Source of the DNA: Rhodamnia argentea
Taxonomy: Eukaryota > Streptophyta > Magnoliopsida > Myrtales > Myrtaceae
Direction: 5' to 3'
DNA: 64,000 nt
Assembly: GCF_020921035.1 (NCBI RefSeq)
Contig: NC_063150.1
Location: 27,885,826 to 27,949,825, forward strand
Part shown: positions 44,097-57,310 of the stretch, one piece after another
Numbering within the stretch: position 1 is the stretch's first letter
How the letters are laid out: every line of letters begins with the position of its first letter
Notes under the pieces: generated by a model
Told to the model about the DNA's origin: nothing
What the model saw: only the letters and a program-made list of their open reading frames with translations
The model's database searches: none
Translations under genes and position numbers: made by a program

Positions 44097-46509
44097 ATCG
44101 TCTTTGCCTTTTAGGAATGTGTGATTCTTTCTGCGTTATTACGGTGTTGCGTTGCCACGTTCTGTGATTCTCGGATGTTTCTGGGTCTGAAAAAGAAAGA
44201 GGTAACTAGTGGGTGCTCCGCAGACGCATAGATGTCATCTTTCCAGTTAGACGGCTCATCATGACGAAACCTGCTTCCAGTGGTTACGTAACTGGCTTTA
44301 TTTCTCCTGTTTTCTTTTTACTGTTGCTACAACACCCGCAAGCTCCTGCGGTTGGTTCACTGCTATACCTTTATTTTCCTCTAGGACTGCAAGATAATAT
44401 CCGGCATTTGCTAATGTGCAGAAACAACCGTAAAGCTGGATTGCTGTTCCTGTTGTGAACCTTACCACGGGATGTGCTTGAGTTGTTGGGCTGCCCTTCC
44501 TGTGGAATATGGTGCCACACCTGATTTTCTGTCGTAGGTATGACAATCTTTTGAACCGTATGCTAATTAGAGATTTTGAGCGATGTTTTGCTTGTAGTAG
44601 TGCTTCCTTCCGTTCAAGGAAATGAATGATGATCAGCCCGTCGCTTAATTGAACCTCTTAAATGCATTGCGTCTCCCTTGTAAGTTTAGCTAAAGACATA
44701 GAGAGAATAAGGGAAAAAAAATGTTATTTGAGAAAAACGGCATCATTCTCGTGAAACGGCCTCCCAATAGATAAATGTGCATATACAGCAGCGTAATACT
44801 TCTTTTCATGATTATTCTTTCTTAGTTTACATCACGTTGATGAAAGCATTATCGTTTATTCTGTTGCCCTAGCACTTCGTTGTCGCAATTTCATGTTTGT
44901 GCTTGTTATCTTATTGATTTCTCACATCCTTGAGTTACTTCTCATCCTTATATTTGCCTTCCAACTATTTGTTTGTATAAAGTTAATACGTGGTTAGCTT
45001 TAAAATGACATCGATGGGTGATATAGCTGTTCATTAACTTCATTGGCAGCTGGGGCCTCCCTTTTAGGCATCTAAGGCCTTTATTTGTGTTTTGTGCCCT
45101 TCTCCGTGTGTTCTTAGAGGAGTGCTTCTCAAACAAAAAAGTTTGACTTTGCCTAAGCTTCTGCACTTCGCATGTGTCTGACTGAAGTTCTCCTTTCAGG
45201 AAATATCTCCAACCGAATGTGACTGAGGAAATCTGGGTCTCGCCTTATCTCTCTGTCTGACTGAAGCTTCTACTGTTTTGAGGATTTTCCTTTTATACGG
45301 ACTGATTAGGTGACTTGAGAAATTGCATAGCTGGTTTGATTCGTTTTCTTGCTTGTTCCTTCTTTCCTTGGAAATGGATTTTACTCATTTGCACTTTGTT
45401 TGGAAATCCCACGATTCAGTGTGTGATGAATTTTAGTGAAAAGAGTGCAACTTTATCGATTGGAAGAGCCAATGAAAATGAGATACGACACCTTTTAGTC
45501 GGTTTGCAGATGATCATTTTCTTCATCAGATGCCCAGAGTTTTGCCAACCACTGACATACTTGTCAATAGGCATGAACAGGAGAGAAATAAATAGCTCCA
45601 ACTAGTTGTTTAAATGATTTTGATTTTCTGTTTGTCATAGGAATGTAGTTCTTAGAATATGAAAAACAATTTAAGTAAATGATTAGCTAAGAATACATAT
45701 TGGCAAAGACCTGATAAGGCTACTGCATGTTTTAATGAGTTCACGTCATGTAAATATAGTCTGACAAGAGATTAGGTTTCGCGCATTGTATCGAATCTTA
45801 TGTAGTAAACAACTTTTAATAGGGTCAATTCAGGTGATAGGGATTTTTGGTTGGTTGATTCTCATTATTTTGAGTATCTATTTCACATTGGCATTAATTC
45901 GGTCGTTGTCCGATATTTTGATAGCCCGAGAATTAATTAGCTAAATTTTTCCAACCGAGTTGGATTTTGTAATTTCTTTGTCGAATAATTTTGTTGATGA
46001 GTGTCTTGAAAATGCTCATTAAATGCCAAATAAGAAAATATGTTGTATTTTTTTTTTTTTGCCATCGTCAGAAATGAGTTCTTTTTACTCATTAAAAAAA
46101 AAAAAAAAAAGAGGCAAGACGTTTCCACCATATGGGACGAAGTAGGCTAGAAAAATTAATCTGGAAATAATAGGTAATATTGGTGTAATGAGCTTCAGGG
46201 AAAATGAAAGTTATCACTCCAGACCATGAACCTATATAGAATGTTTAAAGATACCTTTTTCAGTTCGGCCTCTTTCTGTTGGAAAAAGATGTGGTGATGT
46301 TGGAAATTTCGTCCTTCTTGTCCTGGAAATTGGAATTTGGTTTCCTTGTCTAATGACCATCGTGCTTTACAGATCATCTTTGCCAAAGCCATTCTTTTAG
46401 CCTCCTTGGGACAAATAATCTAATAGGGCTAGAATATTCTTCATTGTTTAAGACCCAACCGGCTCTATGTATGTGCGCAATTTATAGTTTCTTAAAGAAA
46501 TTTTGTTCA
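44097..46509. other. 3' flank of repeated-motif gene, copy 2
   Basis: Near-identical to 33861-36262 with small indels and an expanded A/T run at 46040-46110. No supported gene. Confidence 0.4.
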
Positions 46510-46762
46510 AACAGTGAAAGGATACACCTCACTTTTGATCCACTTACCACATACGTACATACATAATATCTTTTTCACAAGGACGTCAATCATATCCTTA
46601 AGCAAAACCCGACGGAGATAATCATATCGCCGATCCTTACGAACTCATTCTAGCATGTTCACCGCAAGCTTGACTTAGTTTCCCAAGTTGGTACAACACC
46701 AATTAACTCAACATGCTTGAAGTGAAGCTGTTCAATTTGATATGTAAGAGAATTTCTCATTT
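46510..46762 (-). pseudogene. Broken copy of the 36263 exon-like frame
   Basis: Begins MRNSLTYQIEQLHFKHVELI like its relative, then a 5-bp insertion after WETK (TAAGTCAAGC against TAAGC) shifts the frame into an early TGA. The remaining DNA still aligns with 36263-36420. Confidence 0.5.
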
Positions 46763-48501
46763 TCTAGGAACACAAAATTATACCCACCATCCTGCACAAA
46801 CCGTAAAAAACAAACCCAATTTCACGAGGCCTCGTCAATCAACGATTTCGGCAATTATCGGGAGATGAAACCTTCAGTAATTGAACCTGTTTTATACTAA
46901 ACATTCAGCCTTTTCTTCCTCTTTTTGGTTAAATCTATGGCAATCTATGTTATAACTGTTCACGTGTTAACAGGCAAAAGCACGAACGTTATTTTTAGTG
47001 AATTTAAGTAGTTCATCTTAACTGAAAAAACTTAAAAAATAAATGAAGGGGGACTCATGATGCTTATCTCTGGTTAACTTTAGGTGGGTCTCAACTCAAA
47101 TCTGCAAAGATCTAAATTTTAAGGCTCACGGTTTTCTCCATTGGCATGCTTTCTTGATCAAGTTTGACTAGAAAGTTGGATTCTGAACACTTTTTGCGGT
47201 ATTTTGTCAAAGTTTCTCGAATCTGTTGGTACCTGCTGATCAAGGCAAGTACGTGGCTACAAGCAGAATCATCAAGTTCTCCGTAAAAAAAATAATCTTG
47301 AATTACTGAGAAATGTTTCCACGGAGAGACGATCAACTTGGTGAAGCAATTGAGTTGACGCAGGCATGCCTACACCTTTTAAGTCCCTCTAAAATCAAAG
47401 AAGATGTGAACCGAGGAATTATAAGTACCAGAACATGTTTCAGCTGGCGCTCGCTCCTCTCCTCGCATAGAGACCGGAGGATTCTTTGGATGAATTAAGC
47501 TGCTACACATGGCTTGACACAAACTTTGTTACATCAATTTTATTCAATTCAGTTTGTGGCTACAACTGTATGTTTGGTTCACTAAAAAGCGGTGTTGATT
47601 CTACATATGGAAGGATTGTACCCCTTAATTCCTACTAGCTGATGCATTATAAACTTACCCTGCTAAGACAACATGTTGAGATCCCACGAAGAAACAAAAT
47701 CATGTTTTGTTTATTGTTAATTAATAGACTGGAGAGCCGCTTTAAAAAACTAGCAAAAGATTAATTAGGACCTATCTATCATACAATGAGGGCTTAACTT
47801 CGAATCCAAGTCAACAAGTATGTTTTATCGCATTATTACTTTCGTTAGTTTAGTAAAAAAGGGACTTGGCAATCACGCAGGAATTATACTTTCACATTTC
47901 TGATACTTAAAACCAACCCTAAGACTGTTTTTCCGAGACTTAAGTAAGGGCATGCATAGTGTACACTTTTTTCTTTGGCAATACTTCAATAGAAAGAAGT
48001 GTAACCATAATTGTGCACATTTTTGGTGAAAGGACCCTACTAATCCATACTCACTGGAACGGTTGGTTGATTTAATGAAACTCGACGATGCCAATGAAAC
48101 TTCAGTTGCAAGAAATGCATGCATAGCATTACTTCCACTCTGTTGATAACCTATAACCCAGAAATATTTTAACTGTATGTTCTCCCTTATCGGTCAAAAT
48201 AATCTGAAATATCTTCACTTTTGCACTGGTCGAATCATCGACCACATTTGTGGTAACCTGATTTTATCATAATCACTTGTGGGAGAATGCATAGACCAAG
48301 TCAAGGTTGTCAATGAGAAAAGGTACAAATGGAAAAGTTTCTGGATATGGTCCTAAAATCTCTGGGACCACAGGAGATAGCATCTTCTCAGAAATTATCA
48401 CTCCGTTCACAAGTGTTCGTAGATCTCTGGATTCAATAATGGGGAACTCATGAGGCCTTGCTTTATTCTTTCTATGCTTTTATGACACGTCCCATGAGCT
48501 C

Positions 48502-48508
48502 TATATAA
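48502..48508 (+). promoter_or_regulatory. TATA box of small-protein pseudogene 3
   Basis: TATATAA in GAGCTCTATATAAGGTGATC, 115 bp before the ATG; conserved with the other family loci. Confidence 0.75.
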
Positions 48509-48616
48509 GGTGATCTTTGGCCTTCTAACTACATCACTAGACACAAACCAAAGAAAAGCTGATACATCGCCTTCTTATCCGGCTCACTTGTCACTGCCAT
48601 CTGCAGCAAATCTTAA

Positions 48617-48876
48617 ATGGCACGTCCTGCCGACCGCCTTGACAAAGTGGGAAGAGATGGGTTTGCAGTAATAGACAGAATTTACAGCCCAAGGCCCATG
48701 GCTCAAGGAACGAAGAATCGACGCATCCCACGACAATCCCCCGAGACGAAGCGGTTCGAGACCCAGTGTCTCCTCATCATGATAACGTTATTGATGGCAA
48801 GACGGCGGCTGAGAAGTACAAGGGAGTGGTTATTATGGAGAACTACAAGAGCAAAGTCTCTGGCAGGAGTTTCTAG
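48617..48876 (+). pseudogene. Small-protein family, copy 3 (frameshifted)
   Basis: Starts like copy 2 (ADRLDKVGRDGFAVIDRIY) and follows it to RIPRQSP. There about five extra bases relative to copy 2 (CCCCGAGACGAAGCGG against CCCACGATGCGG) shift the frame. The C-terminal block continues in another frame as NVIDGKTAAEKYKGVV and MENYKSKVSGRSF to a TAG at 48874. As it stands the ATG frame reads an unrelated 95-codon product ending at 48904. One indel is the only visible lesion, so inactivation is recent or the shifted product is used; I treat it as a pseudogene. Confidence 0.8.
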
Positions 48877-48989
48877 ATTCTGTTCTTGTACATGGTTCAA
48901 CTAATACCCTTGTTTTTTAGCCAAAAAAGAGAGTAATACCCTAGTATTCTAACGTCCGAAGTTAAGGGAATGTCCGAGCTCCGACATGT

Positions 48990-49980
48990 CCTTTATTAAT
49001 TTACCGATCTTTATTTGTATGAATGACCAACACCTCGATTTTACTAACTCTTATATTAATTTAGCAATCTAAATTAAAGTGATTTATAGATTTATTTTTT
49101 TTAAATTTTAGATTAGAATTTTAGGCTCCTAACTCTCATTTGAACTACACACCAGCGTATGATTATTTCCCTCAATTTACCAACTATTCTATCGAGTCAC
49201 CAATTTTTATATGTTGTGGTTAGCAATTCCTTACATTTACTAACTTTTTTTAGAAATTACCAACCTAAAGTTGCACGACTCATCAGCTTTTCCCTCCTTA
49301 AATTATTAGAGATTACTCATTTTCATTTGAGTTAAGTAGACCGACACTCAATTTTTCTTTTCTAGCTTGCTAACTTGTCCTAGCAATACCTCACATATAT
49401 CAACTTTTATTTGAGAAATTATTATCTTAATTAGAGTGACGTAACAACTTATTTTTGAGAAATTATTACCCTCATTCAAGTTCCTTAATTGCCAAGTTTA
49501 TTTTCCCTTTAATTACCAATTCTCTTATATTTCATCAATTATTATTTAACTTTCCTAACTACACATCAAATTTACCGACTCGTATACGAAATTGCTAACT
49601 TAATTTAAGTGATTTGTCAACTTTTCGTCAACTAAGTAAGCAACTAGTTTTAGGCTATCAACCTTCATTTGAGCCGGTTAATTTACCGATGTAGTAATTG
49701 GTAGGCCGTTCGAGTAAAGATTGTAATCTCATATAATAATTTGCAAATCTAAGATGTTGATAAGAAAGTTAAATAAATTATTGTATATGATAAATGGACT
49801 TATTTTGTAAGAGGCAAGAGAAGTTGGTAATTTGCAAAAATGAATAAACACACTCAGATAAAAGTCGGTAATGAAAAACTTGTTGATAGTTTATTTGGAT
49901 AAAGTTTGGTAATGAATCCAATTAAAGTTGGAAATTTCTGAAAAAAGTGTTGGCAAATTTGAGGGTTTATAATAAGTAAA
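48990..49980. repeat. AT-rich degenerate array (TTACCAAC phrases)
   Basis: The sequence repeats short phrases such as TTACCAATTTTTAT, ATTACCAAC, TTACCGA, TCATTTGAG and AACTTTTATTTGAG at irregular spacing. In its right part (49740-49980) the complementary wording TTGGTAA and AAGTCGGTAA appears, so the array has an inverted-repeat character. A smaller counterpart lies at 27840-28330. Confidence 0.5.
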
Positions 49981-50475
49981 ACACATAAAAGATTGTCACA
50001 TAGTAGAAAATTTGGTAAATCTAAAATAAAAATGAAACTACGAAATGCCGAGGAAGCTTTGTCTGTCTGGAAGCAGAATCAGTTCTCAAAAGAGAACCAC
50101 AACGACTGAAGACTGGAAGACGGGAAGCGGAGGAAAAGAATCCGAATCCGACGCGTTCGACGGAAAGTAAAAGCTCGAATTGATTCTTTCTTCGTCACTC
50201 TCAAATGCAGTTTTATTTTCACATAGCGATGCTTGCGACCGCGGGCGATGACGAGGGCATTTTTAGATCAGCGTGCCGGATTGAGCCACCTTCTCATGCT
50301 GGATTGTTCAGTAAAAATCCAGTTTTTAAGTCGTCCTCTTCTTTTCTACAGAGAGAATTGTCCTGATGGACTTACAAGCTTGAGATTGATTAGCCCTTTA
50401 CATACTTGTGCCGATTCAATGCTAAATCTTTTAATTATACTAATTTAGTCCTAAACATTTCGTGTTTTTGTGGCT

Positions 50476-50498
50476 CTGTGTGTGTGTGTGTGTGTGTA
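50476..50498. repeat. (TG)n microsatellite
   Basis: TG run of about 23 bp just to the left of a copia remnant. Confidence 0.85.
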
Positions 50499-50699
50499 GG
50501 ATTAGGACAATTGGATATAATTATCCAAGTGGGTGCAATATAAGAGGTGGGGGCTTAGTTTTGAATTAGTCTCAATTGCAATCACTTAACGAGTCGATAT
50601 TGTCATTTTCCGATCCCAGTAGAAGCGTGTTGGAGAATGAAGTACCAAGGGTACAATCTCTTCCACGGCGAACAAGTCACAAAAGCATTCCCCTTCGAT

Positions 50700-52290
50700 T
50701 CTTTGAGATTGAAGAATAAGCTTTCATGGTTGCTCCATGAAAGGAGGATGAGCCAAAAAATGTAAATGAGGCTCTATCTTGCCCCGACAAGGAAAAATAT
50801 ATAAAAGCAATGGAAGATGGGATGGAGTCGATGAGATCAAATCAAGTTTGCGAACTGGTTAATTTTTTGAAAGGACGCAGAACCATTGGAAACAAGTGTG
50901 TTCTCAAAATAAAGTGTAAAGCTGATAGCTCAACTGAAAGATATAAGGCTCGCCTTGTGGCAAAAGGGTATAATCAATATGAATGAATTGATTATGAAGA
51001 TATTTTTTCTCCTGTCGTAAGTTTTGCCTCAATTCACCTTATTACGGCAATAGTGACAACATTGGATCTTGACTTACATTAGATAAATATAAAGATTGTT
51101 TTTCTCAACGGAGAATTAGAAAAAGAAATTTATATGGAACAACCCGTTGGGTTTTTTACTAAAGGCCAAAAATAAAAGATATATCGACTTGATATCGATG
51201 TATGGCTTCAAGCAGTCTTCAAGATAATGGTATATATGCTTTCATGTGGCATATGATTTTGAAATGATTAATGAAGATAATTGCACGCGCACGGCGTATT
51301 ATATATCTAAAGATCCAAAGTTCAATTTGTGATATTGTCATTATATGTTGATGACATACTAATTACGTGGAAGAGTTTGTTAAGATAGTCAAATATTGGT
51401 TATCTTCCAACTTTGAGATAAAAGATATGGGTGAAGCTGTATATATTCTTGAAGTTAAGATTTCAAGAGATTGTTTGAAAATGTTGTTATCTCTTTCGCA
51501 AGAGACTTACATAAATAAAGTCTTTGAACGATTTTGAATGCAAGATTGTAAACCCATTAACACTTCTATTCAAAAAATGGAAGGTTTGATCGAAGAATGT
51601 GCCCTAAGACTCCACGGATGCAAGAACGAATGAAAAGTGTTCCTTATGTGAGTGTCATTGAAAGCTTAATGTATACTATGATGTGTATAACACCTGATAT
51701 TTGTTATGCAGCTTGAATGGTGAATAGATACCAATTCAATTCAGGTCAAGCATATTGGGCTATTGTCAAGAGAATCTTAAGGTATTCGAAAGCTACCGCT
51801 GATTATGCCTAGAGTTATCAAGGAAGTAATCTGCACCTTGAGGGCTATAATCGATTGGGGAGAAAATTTAGATGAGAGAAAATCTGCCTCTAAGAATGTG
51901 TTCTTACTAAATAATGACGCCATATCATGGAGCAGCAAGAAGTAGAGGTGTATAGCTTTATCGACTATGGAAGCCGAGTTCGTGGCTTGTCAACGACAAT
52001 GCGGGAGGGTGTATGGCTTAGGAGATTTTTTGATCATTTAGATATTAATGATGCTGCAAATTCAGTATTAGTGTATTGTGATAATCAAACAGCAATAGCT
52101 TACGCCAAGGATCTCAAGTTCCATTGTAATAGCAAACGCATAAACATTAAGTATAATTACATTAAGGATGTAGTTGCACGAAAGGATGTGAACATACAAT
52201 GTATATCTACGCATAGAATGTAAGCTGATCCGATGCGAAGGCCGATTCCTAGAGTAATTTTCCATAGTCATGTAAAATCTATAGGAATAT
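50700..52290 (+). mobile_element. Decayed Ty1/copia pol remnant
   Basis: On the plus strand, across frame changes and stops, reverse-transcriptase motifs are readable: KYIKAMEDGMESMRSNQVCE, GNKCVLKIKC, YKARLVAKGYNQ, DYEDIFSPVVSFASI, FLNGELEKEIYMEQPVGF, and FEIKDMGEAVYILEVKI. These are followed by RNase H motifs: STMEAEFVACQ (one frame) and VWLRRFFDHLDI, VYCDNQTAIAYAKD, IKYNYIKDVVARKDVNI and STHRM (another). The best surviving open part is 51927-52223. The YVDDM active-site region is deleted or scrambled near 51340. Integrase, gag and clear LTRs are not seen. Inactive. Confidence 0.9.
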
Positions 52291-54283
<1,993 letters not shown>

Positions 54284-54472
54284 TGTAACGGTCCGAGCCT
54301 ACCACTCACAAGATATTATTCGCTTTGAACACACAGTCCTCACGGTTTTGTTTCTCACGGGACCGCCCATACAGCTCTCGAAAAATGCGTCTTGCAAGTC
54401 AATAGGGACCCATTACCATATAAACTAGCCTAGGACTCTCCTCCTAAGCGATATGGGACAAGGGATGTTACA
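54284..54472 (-). mobile_element. Solo LTR of the TRIM family, with 5-bp target duplication
   Basis: On the minus strand the sequence begins TGTAACATCCC and ends CCGTTACA, 189 bp. It shares GACTTGCAAGACGC, AAAACCGTGAGGACTGTGTG and AATATCTTG with the 209-bp LTRs at 29388 and 29666. Both sides carry CCTTG (54279-54283 and 54473-54477), a perfect 5-bp target-site duplication. Only one LTR is present, so the internal part and the other LTR were removed, most simply by recombination between LTRs. Confidence 0.9.
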
Positions 54473-54477
54473 CCTTG

Positions 54478-54830
54478 GCTGGGCGAGGTCGCCCGCACCA
54501 GTCCCTAGCAAGGCCAACCTCACCAAACCGGGCGTCACCTTGGTCGGTTGCCGGTGACCAACTAGAGGAAGGAGATGGAAGGAAAAAAAATAAAAAATAA
54601 AAAAAAGGAAAAATAAAATAAAATAAAATATTCAAAAAATATTAGAATATTATGTTACTGGACTTTCGGTGCCGGCCGGCCAAAATTGGCCGGATGGACT
54701 GAATTGGCACAATTGAAAATGATTTAGGACCGAATTAGCAAAAAAAAAAAAAAGGTTAAGACTGAATTGACACAATTATAATAAGTTTAGGACTTTTTTA
54801 CTCCATTATGCATGTTTTCTAAACCTAGGT
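54478..54830 (-). repeat. Dispersed non-coding repeat, inverted copy
   Basis: Inverted relative of the repeat at 21020-21400: GGCCAAAATTGGCCGGATGG, then TGAATTGGCACAATTG and GTTTAGGACTTTTT. The GC-rich end (54480-54560) and the A-rich stretch with AAAATAAAATAAAAT near 54600 are its inner part. Confidence 0.55.
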
Positions 54831-55465
54831 TACCTCGTTGATGTGGTCTATATGACATGATCCGTTGCAAATTTTCTTACATAAAATCATGTTAGAACAG
54901 GTAACAATGTCGTTTAGCTATTAATAGAGGGAAGATTCTTGAAATAACAAATCAGTCAGGATTTTCTAAATGACATGGATAGGGTCTGGTGTGGGAATCC
55001 GGTTTAACACCACCAATCTCCTCTCAATATATCCCTAAATATGTTGGCTCTTAAAATCAGAGTTGGAATGTGCACCAACATGTGTCTAAATCAGGCCAAG
55101 GAGGAAAGAAGAAAATATTCTTCACTGAAAAAGTTGGAGGGGAGATAAAATTCTATATGCACATCAGATCAGAGTGAGTTGGATATCATCAGGAATCTCT
55201 TTGAAAGAAGAAATTGAGCTTGTGCAATAGTGGAATGCGTGGAATGGATAGACCAAGTCAAAGCTCTCCTTCCTGTCCTTTAAAAAAAAAAGAAGCTAAA
55301 ATTTCTTGGAAAAATATAAGTTTTAAGAATTTTAGAATTTTGCCTCGATATCTTTTTTGGACCAAGGTAGCATTTCCTGGCAATTACCAATGGAACCCAT
55401 CCAATGTTGGTACTAGGAGCCTTCCTTTATTCCTTCCACATTTGCATGGCACTTTCCATCAGCTC
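54831..55465. other. Upstream flank of small-protein copy 4
   Basis: Contains fragments of block-B type sequence (near 54990-55090, with GAATCCGGTTTAACACCACC and CAGAGTTGGAA) and the family-specific upstream block with GAGCTTGTGCAATAGTGGAA at 55215. Block 55330-56670 is a diverged duplicate of about 23960-26010. Confidence 0.5.
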
Positions 55466-55472
55466 TATATAA
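55466..55472 (+). promoter_or_regulatory. TATA box of small-protein copy 4
   Basis: TATATAA in CAGCTCTATATAAACTGATC, 111 bp before the first ATG, exactly the spacing of copy 1. Confidence 0.75.
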
Positions 55473-55576
55473 ACTGATCTTTGCCTTCAAACTCAAACCA
55501 CAAGAAAGAAACCAATACAAAGCCCACGCCTAAGCTTCTAGTTTAGCTCACTCTCCTCCTGCTAACTCACCCTAAA

Positions 55577-55814
55577 ATGGCACCTCATGCCGATCGCCTT
55601 GCTGATATTGGGGGAGGGTTTCGATCTAGTAGACAGATTTTATGGTGGAGGGACATCGGGTCATGCACCAAAGAAGCAATACAGTGCCCCGCAGCAGTAT
55701 GCTCCCATTCCCAGCGACGAGAATGTGATCGATAGCAAGACGGCCGCCAAGAAATACAAAGGGGCGGTGATCGTGGAGTACTACAAGAAGAAGTTTGTCG
55801 GTTGGCGTTTTTAG
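55577..55814 (+). pseudogene. Small-protein family, copy 4 (frameshifted N-terminus)
   Basis: Close relative of copy 1. A 2-bp deletion in the GATATTGGGGGAGGG region (copy 1 has GATATTGGAAGGGAGGG) throws the ATG at 55577 out of frame; that frame soon ends. A second ATG at 55587 is in frame with the rest and gives 75 residues: a new N-terminus (MPIALLILGE) followed by the family body GFDLVDRFYGGGTSGHAPKK, VIDSKTAAKKYKGAV and EYYKKKFVGWRF. The first ATG has the better context (A at -3, G at +4), so translation of the 75-residue form would need leaky scanning. Called a pseudogene with that caveat. Confidence 0.65.
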
Positions 55815-57310
55815 GTTAATACTGCTGTAAACTTGTAATGATTTGAATAACTTCCTAGAAGGTAGAAAGCAGACCGGATGAACGAGTCCTGGTCGCGGTT
55901 TCCGTTGTGTTAGTCATTTCGGACTCTAGCACTGCGTTCATTTGTACCTTTGGTTTTTCGACTTTCTGAAGGTTACTGGTATACATGGATGTGTCTAAGC
56001 TAGTAATGGGACCTCTTTTTTTACGAAACCTTCCTCTTTTCACTCCTCTTTCTGGTAGAGGTTCTGCCTATCCATGGCTTGATTGTTCACTTGATTGGTG
56101 TGAAGAGAAGACATCAATCGTTTTCAAAGTGAATGACCACAACTTAGAGAACTTGCCGATGTTCGGTTCCAAAGACGGTCCTACAACAACGAGGCCATCG
56201 GACACTGCGGTTCCATAGACTCGCCAAGGATGGATGGTCCACTGGCCCATGATTCGGTTGTAAATCCGGCAGACACTTGCAATATAACTACACAGATTGG
56301 ACCATTCTTTGACTTGTTAGAGCAATTGCACTCTTTCTCTTGTCTAGGACTAACTATTTTCTAGGATCAAATGGCACTGTCATTGTAAGCGGAAATGTAT
56401 GTGCTCTGACTTCCCAGATATGTCGTGGAGCATGCGCCGCCCATTCAATTACCACAAGCAGCAAGCATGAATTGTCAGGGATCTGCACAGAATCATAAGA
56501 CTGGAAGGCCGTGAAGAAAAGAATCTGAAAACACAGAAAAATTTCCACCGATAAACGATAAATTTGGAGACCCACGTTAATAAAATAAAACAAGCAGAAG
56601 ATCGATTATGATCGACGTATTATTATTCAACAAGGGCTTAGCTTGGAATCTGAGTCGACAAGTATGTTCATTTATCCGAATCTTTTCTATTCCCTCTAAA
56701 TAAAATCAATCCGAGCCGTTTGTAAACGAACAGCAAATTTTGGCTCTATCTTTCCTATCTGCCCCCTCGAATATCAGCCTGAACACCGACCCACATTCTC
56801 AAAAAACCAGCTGAAGTTTGGGATATCAGATAGCCGGGAACGTCTTTCCGAAATCTGGCCTCGAGGAAATACCTCGAGAGCGAAACGTCGCGCTTCCAAT
56901 GGAATGTGACACCTCCTGGAGAGTTGGACTTAAACAGCTGAGAGAACTCATGGGTTAAAGGCTAAACAGAAGTTTCGTTTTTATTATCTTGCATCTGATG
57001 TGACCCAAATCAATGTCGTCTGCGAACAGTTTGGGATATTTCCACTAGGCTTGGAACTGCAAGAACAGAGATACATGTGTCAATAAAAAGGTCATTTAAC
57101 AGCAATGAAGTAGAATTTATCACGAGAACAAGTTTCGAATGTGTTGAAAGTTTTTAATGGCAGAGCAGTTACAATGACCAGAGGGGAAACTCCACCGAGA
57201 CATTTATTGCTGAATTTAGTGCAAATTGCTTTAGAAAGGACTTCTCAACATCAGTACAAAACTTGCATGAGCTTAACTCAGAGGAGTGATTTAAGAAAAG
57301 AGTTTTCAAC
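55815..57310. other. Flank between copy 4 and the polygalacturonase gene
   Basis: Left part (to about 56670) matches the 3' flank of copy 1 (24408-26010), including ACTACACAGATTGGACCATTC against ACTACACAGATGGACCATTC. Right part is the promoter side of the polygalacturonase gene; no clear TATA box was fixed. Confidence 0.5.

Larger units (their letters stand above)
42090..46876 (+). repeat. Duplicated block B, copy 2
   Basis: Second copy of 31935-36627. It is joined at about 46876 directly to a copy of 24607 onward: after GAGATGAAACCTTCAG the text switches to TAATTGAACCTGTTTTATAC. Insertion of about 120 bp near 43180-43310 relative to copy 1 (contains GGACTTTAGAATTTAGTCCA, an imperfect palindrome). 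Confidence 0.9.
46876..50460 (+). repeat. Duplicated block A, copy 2
   Basis: Second copy of 24607-28870, with the 24700-25137 part deleted and the AT-rich array (48990-49980) longer than in copy 1. Contains the broken small-protein gene at 48617. Confidence 0.8.
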
